Below, in pieces: positions 5,405 through 5,823 of a stretch of DNA of 5,823 bases. This DNA comes from Acetobacteraceae bacterium (GTDB lineage: Bacteria > Pseudomonadota > Alphaproteobacteria > Acetobacterales > Acetobacteraceae). How positions within the stretch are numbered: position 1 is the first letter of the stretch; the number at the start of each line of letters is the position of its first letter. Location of the stretch: NCBI GenBank assembly GCA_003164305.1, contig PLSZ01000140.1:1-5823 (forward strand), written 5' to 3'. Below the pieces are notes generated by a model that did not search any database, was not told the DNA's origin, and saw only the letters and a program-made list of their open reading frames with translations. Both the position numbers and the translations under genes were made by a program.

Positions 5405-5823
5405 CTAGCCATCATTTACTTCAATTCGGGTAAACTTTCCCTCGCCGCGCATCACCTGGGCGAAGGCACCGGCCGCGTTGATGTTGAATACAATGATCGG
5501 CAGCCGATTCTCTCGCGACAAACTGATCGCCGCCGCGTCCATGACCTGGAGATCGTTGGCCAACACATCGTGGTAGGTCAGCCGCTCATACCGCGTGGCG
5601 TCCGGCACCTTGCGCGGGTCGGCCGAGTAAACGCCATCCACCTGCGTGCCCTTCAGCAACGCGTCGCACCCCATCTCGGCGGCCCGCAACGCGGCGGCGG
5701 TGTCGGTGGTGAAGAAAGGATTACCGGTGCCGGCACCGAAAATCACCACGCGGCCCTTTTCCATGTGCCGCTCGGCGCGCCGACGAATATACGGCTCACA
5801 TACGCTGGCCATCGGAATGGCGG
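5405..5823 (-). CDS. pyrH: UMP kinase (uridylate kinase), C-terminal part
   Basis: PyrH phosphorylates UMP to UDP with ATP in pyrimidine nucleotide synthesis; the bacterial enzyme is a cytosolic hexamer of the amino-acid kinase fold. Only the last 138 codons are inside the window, and the reading frame stays open to the right edge, so the start is outside. The ATG at 5810-5812 is internal, since the codons before it continue the family sequence ([17 protein letters not shown]). Recognisable segments are [19 protein letters not shown], the nucleotide-binding region, then [25 protein letters not shown] and [13 protein letters not shown], closing with [10 protein letters not shown]. coli PyrH is 241 residues, so somewhat more than half is present. 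Stop codon TAG is at 5405-5407. It heads the visible part of the co-directional cluster, with frr 63 nt downstream. Confidence 0.97.
   Translation of the reverse strand, partial: AIPMASVCEPYIRRRAERHMEKGRVVIFGAGTGNPFFTTDTAAALRAAEMGCDALLKGTQVDGVYSADPRKVPDATRYERLTYHDVLANDLQVMDAAAISLSRENRLPIIVFNINAAGAFAQVMRGEGKFTRIEVNDG

Noticed and set aside
1..5823. CRISPR array, insertion sequence, phage or toxin-antitoxin elements
   Set aside because: No spaced repeat series, no transposase or integrase motifs and no terminal inverted repeats were seen; apart from the 72-nt and 63-nt spacers and the left edge the window is filled with housekeeping genes and one Uma2 gene.

Overview
The window is a housekeeping block on the minus strand of a high-GC bacterial chromosome. 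In transcription order (right to left) the genes are pyrH (3' part only), frr, uppS, cdsA, dxr and rseP, followed by a Uma2-type (DUF820) nuclease-like gene. The gene order uppS-cdsA-dxr-rseP, as opposed to the E. coli order dxr-uppS-cdsA-rseP, the short single-PDZ RseP and the overall protein sequences suggest an alphaproteobacterium. A member of the Acetobacteraceae or Rhodospirillales is my guess, but the sequence alone does not prove the family.

Layout: 5405-5823 holds the C-terminal 138 residues of UMP kinase, whose start lies beyond the right edge. A 63-nt spacer carries a strong Shine-Dalgarno for frr (4775-5341). From frr to rseP the genes are tightly packed: frr and uppS are 25 nt apart, uppS and cdsA overlap by about 41 nt, cdsA and dxr overlap by an ATGA, and dxr and rseP are 50 nt apart. 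This packing supports one polycistronic unit whose promoter is probably upstream of pyrH and outside the window. Seventy-two nt after rseP comes a co-directional Uma2-family gene (89-661) with its own good ribosome binding site. Positions 1-88 hold a GC-rich hairpin straight after the Uma2 stop and otherwise nothing I can identify.

The operon genes link nucleotide supply (UMP to UDP), ribosome recycling, the undecaprenyl carrier lipid (UppS), phospholipid precursor CDP-diacylglycerol (CdsA), the first committed step of the MEP isoprenoid pathway (Dxr, which ultimately feeds UppS) and intramembrane proteolysis for envelope control (RseP). It is an envelope-growth and translation cluster.

I did not find a new system. 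The points worth a second look are small: a non-operon nuclease-like gene where bamA usually sits, a 15-nt-period duplication at the frr/uppS junction that repeats the stop codon and candidate starts, an odd rseP start region, an abrupt 150-nt low-GC patch inside cdsA, and two substitutions beside the Dxr active site.
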